NCBI GenBank assembly: GCA_963848115.1
Contig: CAWKCP010000005.1
Location: forward strand, 1 to 64,000
Source of the DNA: JAWKOK01 sp963848115
Lineage (GTDB): Bacteria; Chloroflexota; Anaerolineae; Caldilineales; Caldilineaceae
Direction of reading: 5' to 3'
DNA length: 64,000 bases
Under the pieces are notes generated by a model, which saw nothing but the letters and a program-made list of their open reading frames with translations, was not told where the DNA came from and made no database searches. A program made the translations under genes and the position numbers. Below, piece after piece: positions 17,642 through 25,809 of this stretch (positions are counted from its first letter, which is position 1; each line of letters starts with the position of its first letter).

Positions 17642-18718
17642 TTATACGGCAAGCGCCAGAATCTCGTCACGCGTCTCCTCCGGCGAACGTCCTTCTGTGT
17701 AGACGGTGAACTTCGCCACATCATAGTAGCCATGATGGCCCAAGAAGTGGGCGTTGAAGTCGAAATTCAGGTCCGATGGCGGCTTCTCATCGCGTTCTTG
17801 CAAGATCCGCAATGACTCAGCCGGATCAGGTGAGGGCAGGATCAGGAAGACATTTGAATAGGGCGCTAACGCTCGTTGCAGACGTGCGAACTGTTCCCGG
17901 CTTTCATAGACGCCGACACCGGCGCCAAAGTCGATGATACAGTTGGTGTGGTCGGCCAGCACACGCTCAACGGAGTAGACGTCGAACAACTGCCGATAGA
18001 GCATCAACGCCAAAAAGCCGCCTTGGCCACGAATCGTCTGCGCCAGTTCGGCATCGTATCCGATCTCCTGGTAGTAGGTCCAGCGAAGCTTGTCAAGCGA
18101 TACCTGAGGAATGCCCAGTTGCTGTGCAAGCAACTTGCCCAGCGTGCTCTTTCCTGTGTTCACCGGCCCAAGCAGGAGTAAGTCACTTTTCGCATCACGA
18201 ACATTGCTCACAGTGTCTCCAAGATATCGGCAATCAGGTTCTCTTTCCACCAGTAGATATTCGCGCTTTGAATGTGCGTGCTGAACCTTTCCCCGCTCAT
18301 ATGCCTGCAATGCATCTGGATTCGTACGCCAGTAGTTCATCACAGCTTGATTTCGTCGGGCTGTTTCACCCCGCATGGGGATGACCTCAATCGGCGTCCC
18401 GTCGTAGCTGTCTTCAAAGAGAACAAAGTCGTCTGAAAGCTCGTAGATTGCACCGTAGTGGTTGATCAGCCGAATCAGCACAGGATACCACTGTTGGTCA
18501 TTTAGCCAAATGGCGAATTCCCACTCGCCTTTGCCAGAGATTTCCAGATCGACTGAACCGTGCAACTCGGCAGAAACACCAAAGGGAGCCAGAATTTCAT
18601 TGAGCGTTGCCAGATAGTGAGATGATTCCTGCTTGCTGTCGGGATCGAATGGCCTAATGGTGACAGGCCTATCGGCAAATCTGTTGAAGTATTCTCTTGG
18701 TCTTCTTTCCACGTTCAT
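17642..18718 (-). CDS. Fusion: nucleotidyltransferase-like domain plus P-loop kinase domain
   Basis: 358 residues. The N-terminal half (about 1-130) resembles a nucleotidyltransferase-like fold: LHGSVDLEISGKGEWEFAIW gives a GSxDLE pattern, with a later IEVIPMRGE. The C-terminal half (about 180-358) is a shikimate-kinase-like P-loop domain with GPVNTGKSTLGKLLAQQL (Walker A) and DFGAGVG (Walker B region). The two activities would be nucleotide transfer and phosphorylation of a small molecule or tRNA/toxin target. Substrates cannot be read from the sequence. It is a complete ORF with no frameshift. Confidence 0.7.
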   Translation of the reverse strand: MNVERRPREYFNRFADRPVTIRPFDPDSKQESSHYLATLNEILAPFGVSAELHGSVDLEISGKGEWEFAIWLNDQQWYPVLIRLINHYGAIYELSDDFVLFEDSYDGTPIEVIPMRGETARRNQAVMNYWRTNPDALQAYERGKVQHAHSKREYLLVEREPDCRYLGDTVSNVRDAKSDLLLLGPVNTGKSTLGKLLAQQLGIPQVSLDKLRWTYYQEIGYDAELAQTIRGQGGFLALMLYRQLFDVYSVERVLADHTNCIIDFGAGVGVYESREQFARLQRALAPYSNVFLILPSPDPAESLRILQERDEKPPSDLNFDFNAHFLGHHGYYDVAKFTVYTEGRSPEETRDEILALAV

Positions 18719-18736
18719 GGGCTATCCTACCTCGTC

Positions 18737-19535
18737 TCAATAACGCTCCGGTGCGAAGCGCGTTGCCAGCAACCCCGTTGCCGCCTCCAAGTCGATCTCC
18801 TCGACCAGCAGCCCTTCCCGGCCGTAGGGCAGGTACGTCTGGCACTCGCCGGTCGGTGTGATGAGACTGGTTGCCGATTCCTGGAAACGCAGACCATAGT
18901 TGACGCTGGCGAAGTAGATCGTGTTCTCCATGCTGCGCATCATCATCGCCCTCTCGTAGTAAGGGTTGTCGGCGGCACCCCATTGGGTCAATTGGAGACC
19001 CGACTGATCGCTACCCGTATGTTGGGGATGGAAGACGATCTTGGCCCCGCGCATCGCTGCCCATCGTACTGTTTCCGGGTAGCGCCAGCCCTCATGGCAG
19101 ATGGCCACGCCAAATTTGACGCCATTGATCTCGAAGAGTTGGCGGCGGCGGCCCGGCACGTAGAAACGATCTTCGGACGGATCCAGTTGGTTCTTGGTCT
19201 GTATGCCCAACGTCTGTCCCTGGGCATCGAAGACAACCGCAGCAATTTGCCTGCCCGCCTGCGTCAGCATCTCCATGCCGAGGATTGTGGCGATCCGGTA
19301 GCTGCGAGCCCACTGGGATACAGCCTGTACCACCTGCCTCTGCGTTGCCTCGATCATAGGGCAGAACGTCGAAGTCCTGGCCACGCAGGCCGGGCAGATA
19401 GGCTTCCGGAAAACAGACGATCTCCGCGCCCTGAGTCGACGCTTCGGATAAAAAGCGTTTGACCTTGTGCAAGCCTTCATCTAGAGTGGTGGCGACAGCA
19501 GGGGATGCCAAAGCGATAATCATCGAAGATCTCAT
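18737..19535 (-). pseudogene. Carbon-nitrogen hydrolase (nitrilase superfamily), single-base frameshift
   Basis: Two overlapping frames join into one nitrilase-superfamily enzyme. The upstream frame supplies the catalytic Glu (VCFPEAYLPG). The downstream frame supplies the Lys (QTKNQLDPSEDRFYVPG) and the nucleophilic Cys (GVAICHEGWRYPE), so the whole E-K-C triad is present. The shift lies at about 19348-19353, where CGAGGCAACG carries one G too many. Members hydrolyse nitriles, amides or N-carbamoyl compounds. All conserved blocks being intact argues for a recent mutation or a base-calling error. Confidence 0.75.
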
Positions 19536-19765
19536 AAATTTATGTCAACTCAAGTCTACTCGCCGGCAAATGAGCGGCAGAAACGGAGCATATGATCCTC
19601 ACATCTCAGCAGCGAGTGTAGCACGTTGTTACCCGCGGCTGTCAAGGTGAAGCAAAACTTTGCCCCCGGTTCACCGTTAACGTTGCAACCTATTCTCAGC
19701 ACAGGTCACGGGTCAACCATTCATAAATCACCGTTCACATTAACCATTCCGAAAGGATCCATCCC
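19536..19765. other. Intergenic region before the deoxysugar operon
   Basis: About 230 bp between divergent transcription units. It contains the perfect palindrome CATAAATTTATG (about 19537-19548) and a CGTTAACG palindrome near 19675. The end, GAAAGGATCC followed by ATCCC and ATG, supplies a ribosome site for the aldolase. No promoter could be fixed with confidence. Confidence 0.35.
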
Positions 19766-20604
19766 ATGGCAGGTATCGGCAAGACAACCTTCAAGACCAA
19801 TCCGGTGATCGACAAGTTCAAAAGGGGTGAGGCTGCGGTAGGCGCCTGGCTCTCTCTCTGCTCGCCGGTCGCCGGTGAAGCAATGGCCCATGTCGGCTTC
19901 GACTGGTTAGTGGCCGACACAGAGCACGCCCCTTGGGGTTTCGAAAACATGGTCAACACATTCCGAGCCGTTCAGTTGGGCGGCGCTGTGCCCATGGCGC
20001 GCGTGCCCTGGAACGACACCGTCTGGATCCAGCGCACCTTGGACGCCGGTGCTCTGGGCCTAGTCGTGCCGATGGTCAACACGCGGGCCGACGCAGAAGG
20101 CGTCGTCGGCAACATGCGCTATGCCACCAAGGGCCAGCGCAGCTACGGCAGCAGTCGTGTGGCGGCCTATATCGAGGATGATTACCGCACTTGGACTGAA
20201 GAGAATTTGGCCGTCATGGTGATGATCGAGACGGTGGAAGCTGTGGAGAACGCCGAAGCCATTCTTTCCGTCGACGGCGTGGTCGGCTGTTTCATCGGCC
20301 CGGCGGACCTGGCGCTCTCCTTGGGCATCAGTCCATCGGATGTCGGCCCCGGCACCGAGCACGAGGCAGCGATTTTGGCCGTGCTGGCGGCCTGCAGAAA
20401 ACGGGCAAGGTTGCGGGCAAGCATTGTTACGACGGGGCCGAAGTGACCCGTCGAATCGGCCAGGGCTTCCAGTTCCTGGCCCTCTCCAGCGACGCCGGCC
20501 TCATGGGTGCGGGTGCACGCCGGGAATTCGCCGCCGTCGACTTCAGCGGACGGAGCGCAGAAAGCGGCGCAGAAAGCGACGAAGAAGGCGGCAGTCTCTA
20601 CTGA
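19766..20604 (+). pseudogene. HpcH/HpaI-type 2-keto-3-deoxy acid aldolase, single-base frameshift
   Basis: The first 210 residues match class II HpcH/HpaI aldolases that cleave 2-keto-3-deoxy-L-rhamnonate and related acids: FDWLVADTEHAPWGFENM, MIETVEAVENA and the GPADLALSLG metal/substrate block. At about 20392-20397 the frame slips: TGCAGAAAACGGG stops as a 226-residue protein, but one extra base before AGAAAA restores KTGKVAGKHCYDGAEV and a normal tail ending at 20604. The gene is almost certainly full length in origin. It heads a unit with an isomerase and rhamnose mutarotase. Confidence 0.75.
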
Positions 20605-20664
20605 TGAGCTAGCTGGAAGACGCAGCCTCAACATGCTTGGCATTGCCAGCGCTTTGCTCAGCCA

Positions 20665-20730
20665 GACGGATTACCGATCCGTCCTACATGCCCGTCGCCT
20701 CATTGCCGCAGGGCGGATTGGCAATCCGCC
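20665..20730. repeat. Pair of intercistronic REP-like hairpins
   Basis: GACGGAT-taccg-ATCCGTC (20665-20683) is followed by CTAC, the inverted GTAG head seen in the other REP elements. A second perfect hairpin GGCGGATTG-g-CAATCCGCC (20712-20730) follows. They sit between the aldolase and isomerase genes and could act as an mRNA processing or stability element besides being mobile repeats. Confidence 0.5.
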
Positions 20731-20794
20731 TGGCTTTGCGGGCCAGGCCAAGCAGGAGAATATCCTGCATCAAACGGATCCAGAGGAGAGAACG

Positions 20795-22267
20795 ATGAAC
20801 AACGAACAACAGATCCCGATACATAAAGCCAAGATCGGCGTCTTCGGTATCGGCCTGGCCGCCTACTGGCCTCAATTCGAAGGGCTCAAAGAGCGGCTTG
20901 AGGGGTATCAGCAACGAGTCGAAGAACGCATTGCCGGGATGGGGGCCGAGGTCGTATCCGCGGGGCTGGTCGACACAGCCCCGGCGGCGCAACAGGCCGG
21001 GGATCGCTTTGCCCAGGCCAATGTGGACATGATCGTCTGCTACGTCGGGACCTATGCCACGTCCTCACAGGTGCTGCCGGCGGTCCAGCGCCGCAAGGCG
21101 CCCGTGCTGATTCTGAATCTCCAGCCGGCCGCAGCGCTGGACTATCCGAACACCGACACCGCCGAGTGGCTGGCCAATTGCTGCGCCTGCTGCGTTCCCG
21201 AAATATCCAACGCGTTCGCACGCAGCCGCATCCAGTTCAACGTGGTCTCCGGGCTGCTGGATCCGGTTGAAGGAGCGGCCAATGGTTACTACGAACGGGC
21301 CTGGCAGGAGATCGAAGAGTGGATTGTCGCCGCGGGCATAATGCGAACGCTCAACTACAGCCGCATCGGATTCCTGGGCCACACCTATCCGGGCATGCTC
21401 GACATGTACTCTGACTTCACCATGCACCACGCCCAGCTTGGCACCCATGTCGAAGTGTTGGAGATGGATGACCTGCATGAACGGGTGAACAGCGCGACCG
21501 AAGAGGCGATCCAGGCCAAGATCGCCGAAATCTCCAACATCTTTGAAGTCGCTGAGCCGGGCAAGGACAAGATCTCCATGCCGGTCACCGACGAGGCGCT
21601 GCACTGGTCCGCCCAGGTTGCCGTGGGACTGGACAACCTGGTGCGGGACTTCGACCTCAACGGGTTGACTTACTACTATCGGGGGCTCAACGGAAACGAG
21701 AACGAAGCGCTCGGCGCTGCGTTGATCGTGGGCAATTCACTGCTGACCGCCCGCGGCGTACCGGCCTCAGGCGAGGGCGACCTGAAAACCTGTCTGGCCA
21801 TGCTGATCATGGATCGGTTGGGGGCCGGCGGTTCCTACACCGAGTTCTATGCCATGGACTTTGTCGACGCTTTCATACTGATGGGCCATGACGGTCCAGG
21901 CCACGTGGCCATCAGCAGCGACAGGCCCCTGCTGCGCGGGCTGGGGCTCTTCCATGGGAAACGGGGCGTTGGCCTGTCGGTAGAGTTCAACGTCAAGACC
22001 GGGCCGGTCACGATCTTGGGCATGACGCAGACGGCCGACGGCCGGCTCAAATTGATGGCTGCGGAGGGCGAGTCGATCCCTGGAGACCGGATGGCCATCG
22101 GCAACACCAATTCACGGATCCGCTTCGGGCTGGATCCGGCCGAGTTCATGAACCGTTGGGCGGAAGCGGGACCCACCCATCACTGTGCGCTGGGCATCGG
22201 TCACCAGGTCGGCAAGATTCGCAAGCTGGCGCGCCTGCTGGATGTCGAGCTTGTTGTGGTGGGCTAG
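20795..22267 (+). CDS. L-fucose/L-arabinose isomerase family protein
   Basis: 490 residues, start ATG 20795 after GAGGAGAG; a longer upstream reading is spurious. It shows the alpha/beta layout of sugar isomerases of the FucI/AraA superfamily: an N-terminal Rossmann-like part (AKIGVFGIGLAAYWPQF, DMIVCYVGTYATSSQVLPA) and a C-terminal part with ESI-like metal-site neighbourhoods (GEGDLKTCLAMLIMD, GHDGPGHVAISS). Such enzymes interconvert aldoses and ketoses using Mn2+. The adjacent rhamnose mutarotase and deoxy-acid aldolase suggest a 6-deoxysugar such as rhamnose or fucose. It is cytoplasmic. Confidence 0.75.
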   Translation: MNNEQQIPIHKAKIGVFGIGLAAYWPQFEGLKERLEGYQQRVEERIAGMGAEVVSAGLVDTAPAAQQAGDRFAQANVDMIVCYVGTYATSSQVLPAVQRRKAPVLILNLQPAAALDYPNTDTAEWLANCCACCVPEISNAFARSRIQFNVVSGLLDPVEGAANGYYERAWQEIEEWIVAAGIMRTLNYSRIGFLGHTYPGMLDMYSDFTMHHAQLGTHVEVLEMDDLHERVNSATEEAIQAKIAEISNIFEVAEPGKDKISMPVTDEALHWSAQVAVGLDNLVRDFDLNGLTYYYRGLNGNENEALGAALIVGNSLLTARGVPASGEGDLKTCLAMLIMDRLGAGGSYTEFYAMDFVDAFILMGHDGPGHVAISSDRPLLRGLGLFHGKRGVGLSVEFNVKTGPVTILGMTQTADGRLKLMAAEGESIPGDRMAIGNTNSRIRFGLDPAEFMNRWAEAGPTHHCALGIGHQVGKIRKLARLLDVELVVVG

Positions 22268-22391
22268 AGACCTTGACTTGGTCGTCAGTGCCATTTCAGC
22301 GACTCATTTGCAGAAAACCGTTTTCACCACAGATTTCTGTTCTTGCAACAAAGTTGTTGAATTTCTGTTCCATTTCACAAGGGGGTCAACG

Positions 22392-22715
22392 ATGAATCGA
22401 GTAGGCTTCGTCCTTAAGGTCAAGGCAGACAAGATCGACGAGTACAGGCGGCATCACAGCGAGGTTTGGCCGGAGATGTTGGAGGCCCTGAGCGCCGCGG
22501 GCTGGCACAACTACTCGCTCTTTCTGGACGAAAACGGGTTGCTCTTTGGCTATTTTGAGACACCGACCGACCTTGCCACGGCCCAGCAGGCCATGGAAGG
22601 CACAGAGGTGAACACGCGCTGGCAGACGTTGATGGCGCCCTACTTTGAATCGCCAAACAACGCGCGTCCGGACCAGATGCTCGTCGAATTGACCGAGGTA
22701 TTTCACCTGGATTGA
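22392..22715 (+). CDS. rhaM: L-rhamnose mutarotase
   Basis: A 107-residue protein of the RhaM family (dimeric alpha+beta barrel). It has the N-terminal strand RVGFVLKVKADKIDEYRRHH, the conserved VWPEMLEALSAAGWHNYSLF and the end MLVELTEVFHLD. RhaM interconverts alpha and beta anomers of L-rhamnose before isomerisation. The start ATG 22392 follows AAGGGGG. It closes the deoxysugar unit that began at 19766 and implies growth on rhamnose-containing polymers. Confidence 0.88.
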   Translation: MNRVGFVLKVKADKIDEYRRHHSEVWPEMLEALSAAGWHNYSLFLDENGLLFGYFETPTDLATAQQAMEGTEVNTRWQTLMAPYFESPNNARPDQMLVELTEVFHLD

Positions 22716-22732
22716 GCGTATCTTATCAATCG

Positions 22733-22787
22733 GTAGGGGCCGGGCTTGCCCCGGCCCACTGCGGACGACCGCAAGGGTCGCCCCTAC
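22733..22787. repeat. BIME-like inverted REP pair
   Basis: GTAG starts the first arm (GGGCCGGG-cttgc-CCCGGCCC type hairpin) and its complement CTAC closes the second (22784-22787), which folds separately as GGTCGTCC/GGGCGACC-like. This is the same GTAG-headed architecture as at 15020-15105 but with unrelated stem sequences. It lies just 3' of rhaM. The rest of 22788-23020 shows nothing recognisable. Confidence 0.55.
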
Positions 22788-23025
22788 CACGGAATATTGA
22801 GATGATGCGATTGAGTCAGGTCAACCTCGTCCCGGCTCAGCCATGAATCGATAGCGTAACTCAATTCGTCCTTATTACGGTTCTCGTCGTTCCCGGCCGT
22901 CCCACTCACGGTCAGACGTCATCTCTATTGGGCCGCCATTCAGCCCCTACGTTAGATATCGTACCCTACACCAATAGCCCAAACCGGTATGTACGTCTCA
23001 CAATGCAATTTTGCCCACAAAAAGA

Positions 23026-23059
23026 ATGCAAATACATCAGTCAAGTAGTCTATTTGCAT
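23026..23059. promoter_or_regulatory. Inverted repeat upstream of the CODH/ACS operon, candidate operator
   Basis: Perfect 9-bp arms ATGCAAATA (23026-23034) and TATTTGCAT (23051-23059) are separated by 16 bp. Another ATGCAA half-site lies near 23003. TTTCAC (23061-23066) and CATACT (23084-23089), 17 bp apart, could be a promoter that this site overlaps. It sits about 185 bp before the HTH-HMA gene and is the best candidate operator for the operon. Confidence 0.4.
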
Positions 23060-23243
23060 CTTTCACATCCTCAGAAAGCCCGTCATACTTTACAGCAAGC
23101 CAAACCGCTCAAAATGCCTGAAACGCTCATAACGTCTACCTGCAGGTCTGAACCGTTCTCGTCGCTCTGATCAGACGCAGGCTACCGCTTCCCCTTCTGT
23201 TGGCGTCTGTACGCTTGTGATCTGCCCCTGCGGAGAGTCGCCC

Positions 23244-23780
23244 ATGAATAATCGTCTGCTGCTCAATCTGACTGAACAAAATGAGTTGCTCACACGCGCA
23301 CAGGTTGCCGAGATGTTATGCGTTTCGCCCAGCACAGTGACACGCTGGGCAGATGAAGGCAGGTTGACGTGCGTGCGCACCCTGGGCGGCCATCGACGCT
23401 ATCAGAGACGTGAAATTCTTGAAATTTCGGACTTTATCTACAGAGAAATCGAACCGGACGACTCTGTTTCCCAGGAGGAGCGCATGGATTGTATTCAAGT
23501 CGAGATTCCCACATATTACGGTGACCATCAAACTGCCGCAATACAGCAAGCACTGGCTCAGGTGTCCGGTATACAGCAGGTATGGGCCAGTCCGGCGCGC
23601 CGCCAAGTGAAGGTAAATTTTGATCCGGAGCAGGCGGATGCCGAAACGATTGTCCACCGGCTTGCCCGGGCCGGCTATCCGGTGCGCAACGGGCAAGTCG
23701 ACGATGCGGATCACCGCAAGGATCCAGGCTGGGCCAAGATGGAACTGCGGATGACACAGACCCATCAGAGCGGCGCATAG
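23244..23780 (+). CDS. MerR/excisionase-type HTH fused to an HMA-like domain
   Basis: 178 residues; ATG 23244 has GGAGAG 8 nt upstream. Residues about 16-60 are a DNA-binding domain of the BldC/excisionase class (LLTRAQVAEMLCVSPSTVTR, then GGHRRYQRREI). Residues about 82-148 look like a heavy-metal-associated ferredoxin-like fold (IQVEIPTYYGDHQTAAIQQA, VWASPARRQVKVNFDPEQ, VHRLARAGYP). The usual CxxC is missing; YYGDHQT occupies its place. It stands 30 bp before the CO dehydrogenase gene in the same direction, so it is a likely regulator of the operon. Confidence 0.7.
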   Translation: MNNRLLLNLTEQNELLTRAQVAEMLCVSPSTVTRWADEGRLTCVRTLGGHRRYQRREILEISDFIYREIEPDDSVSQEERMDCIQVEIPTYYGDHQTAAIQQALAQVSGIQQVWASPARRQVKVNFDPEQADAETIVHRLARAGYPVRNGQVDDADHRKDPGWAKMELRMTQTHQSGA

Positions 23781-23810
23781 AGAACAGGACCAACTTCACG
23801 AGGAGGGAAC

Positions 23811-25808
23811 ATGGCTAAGAAAAGACTTCGTACACCGGAACAGTCAAGCGCCGATCCGGCCGCCGTGATTATGCTGCGGCGAGCCGAGGCGCTTGGCATC
23901 GATACCGCGTTCAGCCGGGCTGACCAGATGGCGGCATGCCCCATCGGCAGCCGGGGCATGTGCTGCTCCATGTGCCTTATGGGACCCTGTCGCATCACCA
24001 AGGATGGGCAGGTGGGCATCTGTGGCGCAACGTTGGAGACCATCGGCGCGCGCGTTTTTGCTCGGCACGTGGCGGCCGGCAGTGCCGCCCATTCAGATCA
24101 CGGTCGCGATCTGGCCTTCACGCTCAAAGCTGTGGCGTCGGGCGAGGCCAATGGTTTCCAGATTCGGGACCCCTTCAAACTCAAGGCAGTAGCCGGCTAC
24201 CTGGACGTTCCAACCGCGGGCCGATCGATCAACGAGATCGCCAACGACATTGCCGACAAAGCCATTGGCGAGTTCGGTCAGCAGAAGGGCGAGCTTGCCT
24301 ATCTCAAGCGTGCGCCCGAAAAGCGCTACAAGCTTTGGCAGGAACTGGACATCGCCCCCCGGGGCATCGATCGAGAGGTGGTGGAGGTGCTTCATCGAAC
24401 CCACATGGGGGATGACCAGGACGCTGAGCACATCCTCGATCAAGCCCTGCGTTGCGCCCTCTCCGACGGCTGGGGCGGATCCATGTTGGCCACCGACATC
24501 TCAGATATTCTCTTCGGCACGCCGAGCCCGCTGGTCTCCCAGGTGAATTTGGGCGTACTCAAGGACGACGAGATCAACATCGTGATCCACGGCCACGAGC
24601 CGACGCTCTCGGAGATGCTGGTCGTCGCCGTCAACGAACCGGAGCTGATTGCCTATGCGAAGAGCAAGGGCGCCAAGGGCATCAATATGGCAGGCATCTG
24701 CTGCACATCCAACGAGACGCTCATGCGCCAGGGCATTCCTTCAGCCGGCAACTTCCTCCACCAGGAGTTGGCCATTCTCACCGGCGCGGTCGAGGCCATG
24801 GTAGTGGATGTACAGTGTATTATGCAGGCGCTGCCCAACCTGGCGGGCAACTTCCACACCGAAGTCATCACGACTTCGCCCAAGGTCAAGATACAGGGCG
24901 CGACCCACATCCCATTCAATGACGAAAACGCGCTGGAGATCGCCAAGCAGATTGTACGCCGAGCCATCGACAATTATGAGAACCGACCCGAGGTCGAAAT
25001 ACCCGACGTCACCTCGGACGTGGTACCGGGTTTCTCCCATGAATACATCAACTACATGCTGGGCGGCTCCTTCCGGGCCTCATTACGGCCGCTCAATGAT
25101 GCGATCATGTCCGGCCGCATTCGGGGTGTGGTTGCCAACGTGGGCTGCAACAATCCGCGCGTGCAGCAGGACGCCATGCACAACATCGTGGTGGCCGAGT
25201 TGCTCAAGAATGACGTGCTGATGGTGGAAACGGGCTGCGGCGCGCTGGCCAGCGCCAAGTGCGGATTCCTGCTGGGTGAAGCAGCCATGGAGTACGCCGG
25301 CCCCGGCTTGCGCGAGGTCTGCGAGGCGGTGGGCATCCCGCCGGTGCTCCACATGGGTTCGTGCGTGGACAACACCCGCATCCTCACCGTGCTCAGTCAG
25401 ATGGCGACAGAAGGCGGCCTGGGCGACGACATCAGTGACATCCCCGCTGTCGCGCTGGCGCCCGAGTGGATGAGCGAAAAGGCCATGGCCATCGCCACCT
25501 ATGCCGCAGCATCGGGCGCCTACGTCATCATGGGCGTTCACAACCCGGTGGACGGCAGCGAAATGGTCACCAACATTCTGAGTGACGTTTGGGAGAAGAA
25601 GGTGGGCGGCAAGATCGAATTCGTGGCCGATCCGTACGAAACCGTACGCCGCTGTCTAGACCATATCGACAAGAAGCGGGCCGCGCTCAAACTGCCGGCC
25701 TATGACGGCACGCAGTGGGGCCGCAGTGGCGACCAGCGCATGGACGAGATGCTGGCGCTGCCGGTCGATCAGATGCCCGTCGCAATCTACGGCGCGGTAG
25801 GAGGATAA
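23811..25808 (+). CDS. cooS: Anaerobic carbon monoxide dehydrogenase catalytic subunit
   Basis: 665 residues, cytoplasmic Ni-Fe CO dehydrogenase (CooS/AcsA) that interconverts CO2 and CO, feeding CO to acetyl-CoA synthase. Cys43 and Cys51 fit the inter-subunit D cluster; Cys52, Cys55, Cys60 and Cys71 fit the B cluster. The C-cluster ligand blocks are all visible: VIHGHEPTLSEM (His), AGICCTSNE, DVQCIMQ, NVGCNNP, ETGCGALASAKCGF and HMGSCVDN. GGAGGGAAC precedes the ATG. The next gene starts 1 nt after its stop. The length is normal for the acetogen-type AcsA; acsA is the alternative name. Confidence 0.95.
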   Translation: MAKKRLRTPEQSSADPAAVIMLRRAEALGIDTAFSRADQMAACPIGSRGMCCSMCLMGPCRITKDGQVGICGATLETIGARVFARHVAAGSAAHSDHGRDLAFTLKAVASGEANGFQIRDPFKLKAVAGYLDVPTAGRSINEIANDIADKAIGEFGQQKGELAYLKRAPEKRYKLWQELDIAPRGIDREVVEVLHRTHMGDDQDAEHILDQALRCALSDGWGGSMLATDISDILFGTPSPLVSQVNLGVLKDDEINIVIHGHEPTLSEMLVVAVNEPELIAYAKSKGAKGINMAGICCTSNETLMRQGIPSAGNFLHQELAILTGAVEAMVVDVQCIMQALPNLAGNFHTEVITTSPKVKIQGATHIPFNDENALEIAKQIVRRAIDNYENRPEVEIPDVTSDVVPGFSHEYINYMLGGSFRASLRPLNDAIMSGRIRGVVANVGCNNPRVQQDAMHNIVVAELLKNDVLMVETGCGALASAKCGFLLGEAAMEYAGPGLREVCEAVGIPPVLHMGSCVDNTRILTVLSQMATEGGLGDDISDIPAVALAPEWMSEKAMAIATYAAASGAYVIMGVHNPVDGSEMVTNILSDVWEKKVGGKIEFVADPYETVRRCLDHIDKKRAALKLPAYDGTQWGRSGDQRMDEMLALPVDQMPVAIYGAVGG

Positions 25809-25809
25809 C

